DNA from: Diphasiastrum complanatum
Taxonomy: Eukaryota > Streptophyta > Lycopodiopsida > Lycopodiales > Lycopodiaceae
Assembly (NCBI GenBank): GCA_029204225.1
Contig: CM055094.1
Location: 17,274,402 to 17,338,401 of the forward strand
Reading direction: 5' to 3'
DNA: 64,000 nt
The notes below the pieces were generated by a model. It made no database searches. It was not told where the DNA came from and saw nothing but the letters and a program-made list of their open reading frames with translations. Below, in pieces: positions 21,494 through 31,199 of the stretch (position 1 is its first letter; every line of letters begins with the position of its first letter). The translations under genes and the position numbers were made by a program.

Positions 21494-22060
21494 ATGCTCA
21501 TCTCAACGCCTTTGGTAAGACTCACATTCCCCCATGTAATCCCATTTCGGACAAAATTATCTCTAGATTTCTAATGCTAACATCTGCTCATGATTTAGGC
21601 TGCATGTTCCATGCATAGCAACAATGTAAGTACAATAATTTGTCGTAATTCACCGTGCATTGTGCAAAAATGGCTCTTTTGAGAGGAATGTTCAACGCAG
21701 GACTCCAAGCTTTGTCTAAGTTGTGTCTATTCGGTGCAAGATGTTGGTTGCAATGCAAAATCCCTTTGTTTTGCCCAGATTCAAACATACAATATAAACA
21801 AGCATTTGCATTGAGACCACAACCAAACATGCATTTTGAGGTCTTTGGATCAGTAGCCAAGTGCCATTGGACAATAAAGCTTTGCCCATCACACTTAGCA
21901 ATTTGTCTTCATTTTGAGAAATGATCACCTTAGATATATTACATCATTCAAATATCCACTTTAGCACTTCATGAGTCTCCTTATGAACTTCAAATGCAAC
22001 AATCCACCATATGTGGTTTTCGTGTTAAAATTCACAAGCTAGTTTGGACCAATTTTGGTA
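21494..22060 (-). pseudogene. Second, decayed copy of the unrecognised gene at 1-1842
   Basis: The minus strand matches bases 1-480 of the window: KCMFGCGLNANA, LYCMFESGQNKGIL, QHLAPNRHNLDKAWSP and HCCYAWNMQPKS are shared with small changes. It reaches further in the C-terminal direction than the first copy, to about 21494 (IRNLEIILSEMGLHGG). It has a TGA near 21946, a shortened Cys region and a frameshift in the HGELRI segment. At the position where copy 1 has lost a base, this copy keeps the frame, so the two together show the ancestral frame. It is joined directly to Copia gag at 21493. Confidence 0.7.
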
Positions 22061-22137
22061 ATATGTATTGTAGCTTCACACACCCAACATGCATAATGAA
22101 CACACGATTACTACTCATCCATAGAGTCACTATTTAC

Positions 22138-22600
22138 TCAACCCCATGCATTGGGATTAGTGACACCTTCAAGCTTGGGGCATTTGTAAGACCAAAGGGA
22201 AAAATTAAAAATTCATAATTGCCATACCTAGTACAAAAACAAGTTTTGAAAACATATCCCTCATTGATGAAGAATTGATGGTAACTTGATCTAAGGTTTA
22301 ACTTGTGAATTATTCTGCACCATTTAGTCAGTAGTCCATTAGATTGCACAACTTTGGAAAGGGATGATGGTTTTTAATGGTCTAGTTGTTAATTTTTTTA
22401 TAGTTGATGCAAGATGTAAACCACCATTTGTTTTCTTGACTAATAAAATAGGAGCTCCCCAAGGGGACTAGATTGAATATCACCCAAACCTAAACACTCC
22501 TCCTGAAGTTGCATAATAACTTCATCCTCTTACTTAAGGCCCATCCTATAGGGAAAAAATGATATTGGAGAGCTATTGAAAAGAAGATCAATATCATGGT
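22138..22600 (-). pseudogene. Ty3/Gypsy reverse transcriptase fragment
   Basis: Minus-strand frames give SPLGAPILLVKKTNGGLHLA, then [35 protein letters not shown], the standard Gypsy RT order before the catalytic box. Frameshifts and stops are present and no YxDD box remains. Confidence 0.8.
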
Positions 22601-22610
22601 CTACACCCCT

Positions 22611-22646
<36 letters not shown>
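22611..22646 (+). repeat. Homopolymer run of 36 G
   Basis: Thirty-six consecutive G follow ACACCCCT. No other run in the window is similar apart from a 14-base C run at 54625-54638. Confidence 0.95.
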
Positions 22647-22648
<2 letters not shown>

Positions 22649-24204
22649 TACCTACTCTAAGAATCGCACAGAGAATACATTTGTGTATTCAGTCATAAGT
22701 TTTTTTTTTTCATTAACTTTCAAGTGTTTTATTGATACAAAGATTAGAAAGAGACATTTCTAAGACTTTAGAAATAAGTGATACAGTAATGACCTAGACA
22801 CTCGTTTTTTCAAAATGTTGAATATTGTTTGAAAATTTGCCAAAATATCGAATGTCAAATCTATAAAAATTAATCAAAAATTAAAAAAGTTCCATTTTGT
22901 TATAATTTACAAATATGGAAAAACATAATGAGTTATTATTATTTTTTTCATTTCCAAATTTGGCTCTACTATTAAATTTCAAATGTGAACAAATTATTGA
23001 TTTTTTTTTGTAATAATTTCGGATTTTCAAACTTTGGAAGTTTAACTTTTGGAGAAACAATTGAAAATTTAAGTGATTTGAATAGCTTAAAAATCTATAA
23101 AAAAAACATTTGTTGAATTGTTTCTAGAATACACATATTAAACTTATTTATGACTAATTATGATGACTAAAATATAAATACCTAGAATTGATTGAATTGA
23201 AAAATGTGTGCAAAATACAACTGAAAAATTTGTGAAAAAATGTACCACTTAAGATTGTCACTCTTGCATTAGTACCACCAATTTTTTTTAAAAAAAATGG
23301 GGTTTACAATTTGAGACTCTCTTAAAATAAAAGATTGGAACCACATTCAGATCAACTGAATACAAAGCATAATTTATAATGAGATTTTTGTGAGAAACAT
23401 AAATTCCAAGAGTAAAACAAAAGAAGAGTTTATTGTCAAATTGAGTTTGACAAGAGTCTATTTCCACACCATTGACTTCACATTTTAATTGAGAAAATTT
23501 GTTGGGTGATTAGCTTTGGTTTATTCAAGTTTGGTATCCAATAACTTTGTCACTTTGTTCAAAATGTATGTTGAAAATTTTGCATGTTATCTAGATGCAA
23601 TGCTGTAGACTAAAGCTCAACAACATTTACTTGAGCACAAAGGATCAAGCAACATTTAATTGAAGACTAAAACTCAACAACATTTACTTGATTACAAACC
23701 CAACTGAATGCTACATGACACAAGCAAAACAGCCCATTAACCAGCCCAATGCAGTGTCAGCAGCTATCCTCTGGATTCCCTTTTGGCCCTGGCTGCTGCC
23801 TTCATCCAACGAATGAAAAGCTTTCTTTGCCACTTCTTGATAATGTGTGCTACCAGAAGAGCAAGTAGGTCTGAAGCAAGCAGCCATGCCAACCCTAAGA
23901 AGGTTGACATCCTAGAGTTAAAAGAGTGAAGATTCCAATTCTAGTAAAAAGTTGGGAGATTGGAGGCACATAAAATGATGTGGTGTTGTTGACTTCCATC
24001 TCAAAACTTCCACACAAGAAGCTGATTACAGATTTGTTGCTTCATTTAGCACAGTCCAGTTCATTGAATCCAGCTCCTTTAACGAGCAGACTCAATGATG
24101 CCTGTGTGAGACTTCAGAGTGACAGTTTGGCAGCACAAATCAGAAAGGTTTGATGTTGATAAATGTTTATGTAGCTGTGAAAATTGCGCCAAATGTTCAC
24201 AGAT
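22647..24204. other. AT-rich stretch, no gene recognised
   Basis: Many A and T runs and short open frames without family signatures on either strand. CAACATTTACTTGA-type short repeats occur near 23615-23700. Confidence 0.5.
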
Positions 24205-24420
24205 TTCAACCGAATATGTAAACACGATTCTTGGTTCTTCTTATTCTCAGTTACTTCCATTGGTTACGATTCTTTATAGTTAAGTCTTCTTGTGTAGCCC
24301 GGTTTCCAGGCATAAGTATTTCTCAAATTACAATGTGTATTCCCAGCCTGTCAGTGGGGGGAAATGGATACGTTCACTCAACTACATGCATTTACAAGCC
24401 ACGCAACCAATCATAGCTCA
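24205..24420 (+). repeat. Dispersed repeat, second copy at 63790-64000
   Basis: Shares ACACGATTCTTGGTTCTTCT, GTATTTCTCAAATTACAA, TTCACTCAACTACATGCATT and other long blocks with the right window edge. Both copies hold the same 61-codon open frame, MVLLIL..YF.WLRFF. Homology stops after the CCAATC(A/C)TAG of both copies only because the window ends. Element type not identified. Confidence 0.8.
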
Positions 24421-25348
24421 AGCATAGATCAACATTTTGAACAGGGAACAATTCTACAATCTATCTACCAAACTTTCTTAGGAAATCAGAGAAAATACAA
24501 TAACAAGATTAAGATACTCAATCAAGAAACAAGAAACAAAAATACTAACTACTTAATAGCATTCTAGCAGCCCAAGAATCAAGAAACACCCATTTCTTGA
24601 TGCTTGGAATACCCAAGAACAATCAAGGACATGATTGTTAGTGAATATGCAAATCAGATTCACAATCTCAGACTCTATAGTTTACTTGCATGCTGAAACT
24701 ACAAAATCAAGGAACAAGAAAGTTAATCCACATCTACATTCCACAAAGCAAGAAAGTAAGCAAGAGATCTAATTAATCTACAATCACAAAGGGAATCAGA
24801 ACATGCTCATAGAAATTTCACTCAAGAAGATTGCCATGAGCAAGGAGCTTCACAATTGCCAAGAACTTGTGGTAGATCTTATTTATTCAATCAAGAGGAA
24901 TGACAATACAATCAAAGCTCCCTCACAAGAGAGGGGGGCCCTTAAATAAGTAAGAGGTTGCCCATGTGGAGCCCAAGTGGCAATTCCACCAACTTAGAAA
25001 TTACAAGTGGAAAAAGCCCTTCCACTAGAGGTCACCATAAAAAGGTGGCTCACCCTAAATTATTTAAGGGGGTCTACACTTATTTACATTGCCTAGGAAA
25101 CATTACTAGCTCCTACATGGTCGTTACTTCTCTAGGATACACCATGTAGGCTCACATAGGAAATGATTGTCATCCTAGCTAGTAATCCTCGGCTCTCATG
25201 CTCGACTCTTAGCTTCTTCTGCTCTCCTCCTTCTGAGACCTCCTCAGTCATGGGTGTGAGATACTCTGTGTCTTCAGCTTGGCTCGGCATCTGGGGATTC
25301 TCTGGAATTCGTTAACATCCTCAATAGCTTGTTCTCTTGCCTACACTC
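24421..25348. other. Probable minus-strand Copia 3-prime sequence or LTR, boundaries not resolved
   Basis: Lies downstream (minus direction) of the gag at 25349-25903. The part at 25160-25320 is open on the minus strand (DTEYLTPMTEEVSEGGEQKK) but resembles no pol domain. The rest, with a possible TATA-like AAATAAG near 24945, could be LTR, but I found no matching TG...CA ends. Confidence 0.35.
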
Positions 25349-25903
25349 CTAAAAAATGAGAACTCCTTGTAGTGCCTCCAAGCTTGGAAGATCCTCCTTG
25401 ATTGCATAAGATTTGACAAGATTTTCAAGTTTTTTCTTCAACCCAATAGGGATCACTTGCACTAACTCTCTTATATTGAGGTGGTCTCTTGTGCAAGCAA
25501 GCTCTCTATAGAAATATTTCACTCTCAAAACATAATTTGAGGCACTCTCATCACTCCTTTGGAAGCTTTGAAAGATTGTATTCCTTAGTGTGAGTAATCT
25601 TGATGTGTTCCTTGCCTCATAAATGGATTTCAATGCATCCCAAACCTCCTTGGCCGAGGTGCGCCATGAGCCAATATCCCTCAATACTTCATTAGAAACA
25701 TTCATCTTGATGATATGAAGGGCCATCCTTGCCCTCTTCTTGTAATTTTTGACCTCTTGGAGCACTTGAGGCTCCTCCTCAAATCCTAGCACAATCTCCA
25801 TCACACCTTGGAGTACCAAAATGGATCCTCATCTTCCAATAGCATAATTGGAGGTGTCTAATCTCTCACCATGCTCCAACAAAGAGGAACCTATGGAAGC
25901 CAT
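25349..25903 (-). pseudogene. Copia gag, truncated
   Basis: Starts at ATG 25903 (MASIGSSLLEHGERLDTSNY), shifts frame near 25845 and goes on to 25349 with FEEEPQVLQEVKNYKKRARM, ALHIIKMNVSNEVL, ARNTSRLLTLRN. UBN2-type gag without zinc knuckle. Its upstream leader is cut at 26090 by the LTR of another element. Confidence 0.85.
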
Positions 25904-26089
25904 CCCTTGAGAAATTGTCTTGCAATGGATAAAAAAATATTTCTTCTCTCTCAATAATGGATTCAAAAAAGGTGTACTACCAACTCCAATATGAGATCGT
26001 GCAACTTGGTGTGAGGCCTATCTCACTAGCTCTACCAATCTCTCTCAAACTAGATCAAACTCTCATCCATATATGGAGCAAGGACAAAG

Positions 26090-27037
26090 TGTTGGATTAA
26101 TCTCCTTCTTACTAATCGACTAATCGGTTTTAATCATCATACATTGTTTATCCATTTCTATGGATTTTCCTGTGTTTTTATACAGTCTGCAGATTTACAA
26201 GTGTTTTTACACAGTTTGCACAAATACATGGAGTTTGACAATAGTGTCGTATTTTCTCTCTCTACAATCCAGACAGTGTCGTCTGTCAAGAATTACGAGT
26301 AAAATTACAGTGTCACATTTTTTGCAAAAAGCTGACACTGTTGCATGTGGCAGTTTTAGTTCATTTTTGTAGAGTGATAGTTTTAGTTCATTTATGCAGA
26401 CAGACTGTTTACGGCCAATTTTCATCGCTTATCAGCAATCAATTTATGAGAAGAAACTGGATGAATGCCAGCAAACTCCTGCCAACTGGCAATCATATTT
26501 GACGACCTAATTACTTAGTATAAATCAGATGTTCATACATCTCATCAAGTAGTGAATCAACATTGTGAATTGTGAAGGAGTTGAGTGTTATTACACGACG
26601 CTTCATGCGCTCTTATCAAGCAGATCATTCATAACAAAAAAGTATTGTAGTTAGTTTTCTTTCAAGCTTTCAAGCTTGAACTCTTTTGAGCATTCTAGTT
26701 CAGTTTTAGAGATTTATTTAGAGTTGCTATTGCGCTATTGCTTATCAGCAGAGCTACTTACTATCAGACTTATTCTCAGTTACTCAGAGATAGCTTAGAG
26801 TGCGCGGTTTCTATTTGCTATTGTTTTGCGCTCATTAGCATCTGAGAAATTGTTTGAGAATTCAATACTTTATGTTTGGCTACGTAATCATTTATTAGTA
26901 TTTGGCGATTTCAAAGTTAGTTGCTAAAGATTGAACGCGATTTCCATCACTACTGTTTTGTTTAATTTTTGATAGGTGTAGGCATGCATTGGAAGCAAGA
27001 AGTTTATGTTGTTACATTATCGATCCTATTTTCGACA
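26090..27037 (+). repeat. 5-prime LTR (948 bp), TGTTGG Copia family
   Basis: Starts TGTTGGATTAATCTCC and ends TTTTCGACA, followed directly by the primer-binding site. The same family as 8607-9880 (opposite strand) and the fragment at 30508-31030. Confidence 0.88.
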
Positions 27038-27049
27038 TGGTATCAGAGC
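27038..27049 (+). promoter_or_regulatory. Primer-binding site, initiator Met tRNA type
   Basis: TGGTATCAGAGC directly after the LTR. Confidence 0.93.
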
Positions 27050-27306
27050 ATACTATCATAGTATCGGTGCTAGATCCCTACTTCTTTATTTGAACCATCA
27101 CGGTATCAGACTTGTGATCTCTATCAGGGCCTAATACTATTTCGATATCAGAGCGAAAGCTCTAATACTTGATATCTTTCGCGATATCAAATTGATATCA
27201 AGCTCTTCGAGTCCTTTCATCCTTTTAGTATCAAAGAATTGATTTCCTATTGTTGGCATCATTACATCATAGCATCATCGATACAATCGACAGAGTAAGT
27301 TCCAGA

Positions 27307-28060
27307 TGGATCCTCAAAGTAAATTTGGCGTTATCACAGACAAGCTGAATGGATCCCAATTATCATTTGTGAAAATTTAAGATGAAGACCTTGCTGATAG
27401 CCAACGAGTTATGGGATGTTGTTACAAGTACAGAAGTAAAACCTAAAGACAACATAGAAGACTCAAAGTGGAAATCAAAGGACGATAAAAGGATGGTAAA
27501 GCTTTCACGCTTATTATCCTCAATATATCAGATACACAGATTGGACACATAGCTGAAGCTAAAACTTCTAAAGAAGTTTGGGACATTCTGAACTCACTAT
27601 ATGATGTGAGGGATGTAACTACTAAATTACATCTACGAAGAAAATTCTTCTCATTCAAGATGTCTAATGCTGATTCTCTTCAGAGTCGCATTAACCAGTT
27701 TAAGAATCTCTTGCAACAGATGGCCATTGTCGAATTAGTCATAGATGATCAAGATGCAATTATGACATTGCTTTCAAGCTTGCCCTCTACATATGAGAAC
27801 TGGGTGATGATCATATTGACACACTCAGATTTAACTTTTACCAGAGTTATCACTATGTTGCTGCAAGAAGACAATAGAAGAAGTCAAGACACTTTGTTTG
27901 CTTCATCCTCTCAAGCTTTATATGTCAACAAAGACTCTAAGCGACAGAAACAGAAAAGCTCCAAGAAGGCTGCAACGAATCAAAAGCCGACTCAAAGTCA
28001 AGGACAATCATCAAATCCACAGTCGAAGCATAAGATGTTTTGCAGGTATTGCAAGCGCAA
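27307..28060 (+). pseudogene. Copia gag, frameshifted, cut inside its zinc knuckle
   Basis: Begins MDPQSKFGVITDKLNGSQ at ATG 27307, with frame breaks at about 27380 and 27490. The main open segment (27606-28050) contains LHLRRKFFSFKMS, IDDQDAIMTLLSSLPSTYE and a basic tail leading to MFCRYCKRN, the first half of a CCHC knuckle. The knuckle is cut at 28060 by an LTR of another family inserted in the opposite orientation. Confidence 0.87.
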
Positions 28061-28706
28061 TGTGAAGGATTTCAGATCATTCAAGATCCAATCCAAGTCT
28101 CAAATCTTTGGTTACAACAAGGAGCAAACCAACAATCCTGCCAATGTAGAAAAATCAGCTTCTACATACAAAATGAGATGCAAACTCTAAGAGATATTGA
28201 TCAAACATGAACCAAAACATAAAATATGTTTGCTGTCCGTACAATTACAGTACCCTACTGTATTTCACACGTGTGGAACCAAAAATAGCAATAAACGAGC
28301 ATTCTACACACAAGATTGCAAGATAACACCAAGATAGTGCACCAATGAGTAGTAGAACCCAAAGAGAACCATGTATAATGATGAAATGAGAGAGAGAAGA
28401 GAGAATATGTGTCTCTCCATGAGTTACATAGAGTTTCCAAACCCTATTTGGCCACTTGGCTTTCCCTCCAAAATGTAAACCCTACTATTTTTGGGTCTAG
28501 ATTCAATATACCCAAAGTTCAAATTTGAATCTCTCTCAAACTCGACTACCAACTTTCCCACACTTTCCAAAAGTGTTTATTGAATGTATTTTAAACTAAT
28601 ATAACTTCAAAAAGTTTATCTCTAAGTCTAAAATGAGTTTTGGCCTCTTATTGACAATTTACCAAAATGTGACTAAACTAGACTAAACTAGTTGAAATCT
28701 CTCACA
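28061..28706 (-). repeat. 3-prime LTR (646 bp) of a minus-strand Copia element
   Basis: On the minus strand it starts TGTGAGAGATTTCAACTAG right after a GAAGAGGGAG polypurine tract (28707-28716) and ends ATCCTTCACA. CACACGTGTG at 28266-28275. The same family as 6251-6901. With the polypurine tract on its right, the sequence at 28707-30507 is the internal 3-prime part of this element. Confidence 0.85.
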
Positions 28707-30507
28707 CTCCCTCTTCAACTAGTTTTGGCATAGTTTTGACAATAGAACTCTGATCCAACTTTAGAATGATCTTCATCCTAAGTATAGATCTCCTTTCTAA
28801 GGTTCTAAAGTATCTTTCATAATTGATATAGAGAATAGTGTCCAAATTGGATGCTTCACTATTTCTTACATCAATTTTACACATCAAGATATAACTAGAA
28901 CATGAAGAACCAAATAGAATGTGAATGAAATGATTCCTCCATGTTTCAAACTTTGAACTCTCTGGAAAATTACAGCAACTAAACAATAAATGTGAGTGAT
29001 GACCATTTGCTTGCTTGTCTCCTCCAACTTTGTCGTTTCTTGATATGTCTCCACCATAAAACTCCATGAATGAGCCTCCATCTCCATCTTGCCACAAGAT
29101 ATCATCAAAACTTAATGACTTGGCCATGAATGAGTGACATAATGAATCTCCAATAACTTCATTTGCATCAGCAAAACCAGCCAAGAATGCTAGTACAACT
29201 CCAACAATAAGATATTGCAAGACAATGTAGCTAGTTTGTCCATATCTTGACAATTTGCACACATCCACATGAAATAGCTCAAACATGAGATAGAACAAGT
29301 AAAGTAAACTTGAACAACACTTCCTTGCTGCTCCTTTGACCTTACTTGAGTCTTCAATAAGCTGCAAGAACAGATCCATAACATCTTTGCCAAAAAACCT
29401 TCCTTTGATGCTCTTGACTAGCTGCAAATTGCCACCTTTCCTTTTGTGTTGTTGAAGCCCTTTGAGACCAACCTCTTGATCTTCCTCTTGACCATCAAAG
29501 TCATTGAATGAACTTTGTTTTTCAGATCCATTACTTGCTTTTCTAGTATGAAAACCATGAGAACCAATATCTACTTGCATAGCATCATCTACACAAGAAA
29601 ATTCTCCAAAACATGTGAGTAAAGCAAAGTGAGTTGCTTCCACTTGCTTACCTTTCTCTTGATCATCAAAGATATGAATATCTTCAGACCTGAACCTCTG
29701 AAAATACTCCCTCTCAAACATATGATCAATATCCAACAAGAACTCATCAATGCTTGATCTCAAATTTCCACAAAGGTTAGTGAAAACAATGTCACCAATG
29801 TCACCATCATAAATCAAAAGATAGATTCCAAACTTTCCATCCAACATGAAGTAGAGTAGGTGAAGATGAGTATCAAACCTAATACATCCAGCCTTCTTGA
29901 GTCCATAGCAAACCTCAATAAGCTCACCAATGAGATCTCCCTTGTCTTGAAAAAATTGCCTCTCGATTTGCTCCATGTATTCTTCTCCAACCAACCTTTT
30001 GCCATCTCGATCATGAGTGATCAATTCACAATCATAGAATCCTTTGAGTTGATGAAGAGATGTGAGATTCATGCCTGGATCTTCCCAAGAACCAATCTTT
30101 CATTGCTCTTTCCTTTATAAGACTCCCTCTTAATGATTGCATCATAAGAAGTAGAAATCTCAAAAACATTAGAAGCCATGAAAAAAATGATTAGTACCTT
30201 CAACATAAGGATGATTGAAGTACTCTCTTTCTTCAAACAAGAACTTCTATTCAATGTTTTAGGTAATGAATCATATGATAATGATTCTTCCTCACTATCA
30301 TTCACAATGACATCATTCAAAGTACATCCTACTTTGAACTCTTCACATACTTCTCTTCTTCTTGACTTGATACTAACTCCCTCACTAAGTCTCTTGATAG
30401 AACCATTTGATCTACTCTCTTTATGAAGACATGTGACTCCACTTGCTGGAAAAATGACTTTCTTGGAATCATAACAAAAGAATGTAGAAGAACCACCTCC
30501 TTCATGC
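28707..30507 (-). CDS. Large unrecognised ORF region of a Copia element, standing in the RT/RNase H position
   Basis: Two minus-strand frames, 30530-30069 (153 codons, the first few in an LTR relic) and 30072-28702 (456 codons), overlap by 4 bases. Seen: a basic/Ser-rich start, a hydrophobic segment MLKVLIIFFMASNVFE near 30200 that could be a signal or membrane anchor, a second membrane-like segment LQYLIVGVVLAFLAGFA (about 29220-29170), and FDDQEKGKQVEATHF, which aligns with the Copia integrase-RT linker. IYLLIYDGDIGDIVF vaguely recalls an RT catalytic box, but no other RT motif supports it. A near-exact match to part of it precedes the LTR at 11281-11345. Function unknown; it may be a captured sequence or a heavily diverged pol. 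Confidence 0.5.
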
Positions 30508-31030
30508 AGTGTTATTACACAACGCTTCATGCGCTCTTATCAAGCAGATTGTTCACAATAAAAAAGCATTGTAGTTAGCTTTCTATCAAGCTTTCAAGCT
30601 TGAACTCTCTTGAGCATTCTAGTTTAGTTTTAGAGATTTATTTAGAGTTGCTATTGCGCTATTGCTTATCACTAGAGCTGTTTATTATCAGACTTATTCT
30701 CAGTTACTCAGAGATAGCTTAGAGTGTGTGGTTTCTATTTGCTATTGTTTTGCGCTCATTGGCATCTGATTTTGTTTTTCCTGAATCAATACTATTTCTT
30801 ATTGCGTTCAGTATATGTCCTGTATTGCTTTTGTAATTGATAGAAATTGTTTGAGAATTCAATACTTTATGTTTGGCTATGTAATCACTTAGTATCTAGA
30901 AATTTCAAGGTTAGTTGCGAAAGATCGAACATGATTTTCATCACTACTATTTCGTTCAATTTTTGATAGGCGTAGTCATGCATTGGAAGTAGGAAGTTTC
31001 CGTTGTTACATTATCTATTCTATTTCCGAC
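30508..31030 (+). repeat. LTR fragment, TGTTGG Copia family
   Basis: Aligns with 26583-27037 (CACAACGCTTCATGCGCTCT, TTGAGCATTCTAGTT, AGTTACTCAGAGATAGCTTA) and ends in TTTCCGACA. There is no primer-binding site after it: AAGTTTGGG follows, so this is a solo or recombined fragment. Confidence 0.85.
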
Positions 31031-31199
31031 ACAAAGTTTGGGTAACATTGACTCAACTACACAAAAGCACTCTAAAACATCCACAAATGACTCAAATACA
31101 ATTGGATTGCATGAAACTATGTGGCTATGACCACAAAAAATTGTCTAGATCTCAAATAGACAAAATTGGCAAGTTTTTTTCTAAGTTTTTTTATCAAAC

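Noticed and set aside
24231-24416. The 61-codon frame as a small protein gene
   Set aside because: It sits in a dispersed repeat and has no promoter, domain or start context; reported only as a repeat.
29760-29850. IYLLIYDGDIGDIVF read as a Copia RT catalytic box
   Set aside because: The YxDD motif is not present and neighbouring RT landmarks are missing; kept only as a possibility in the ORF entry.
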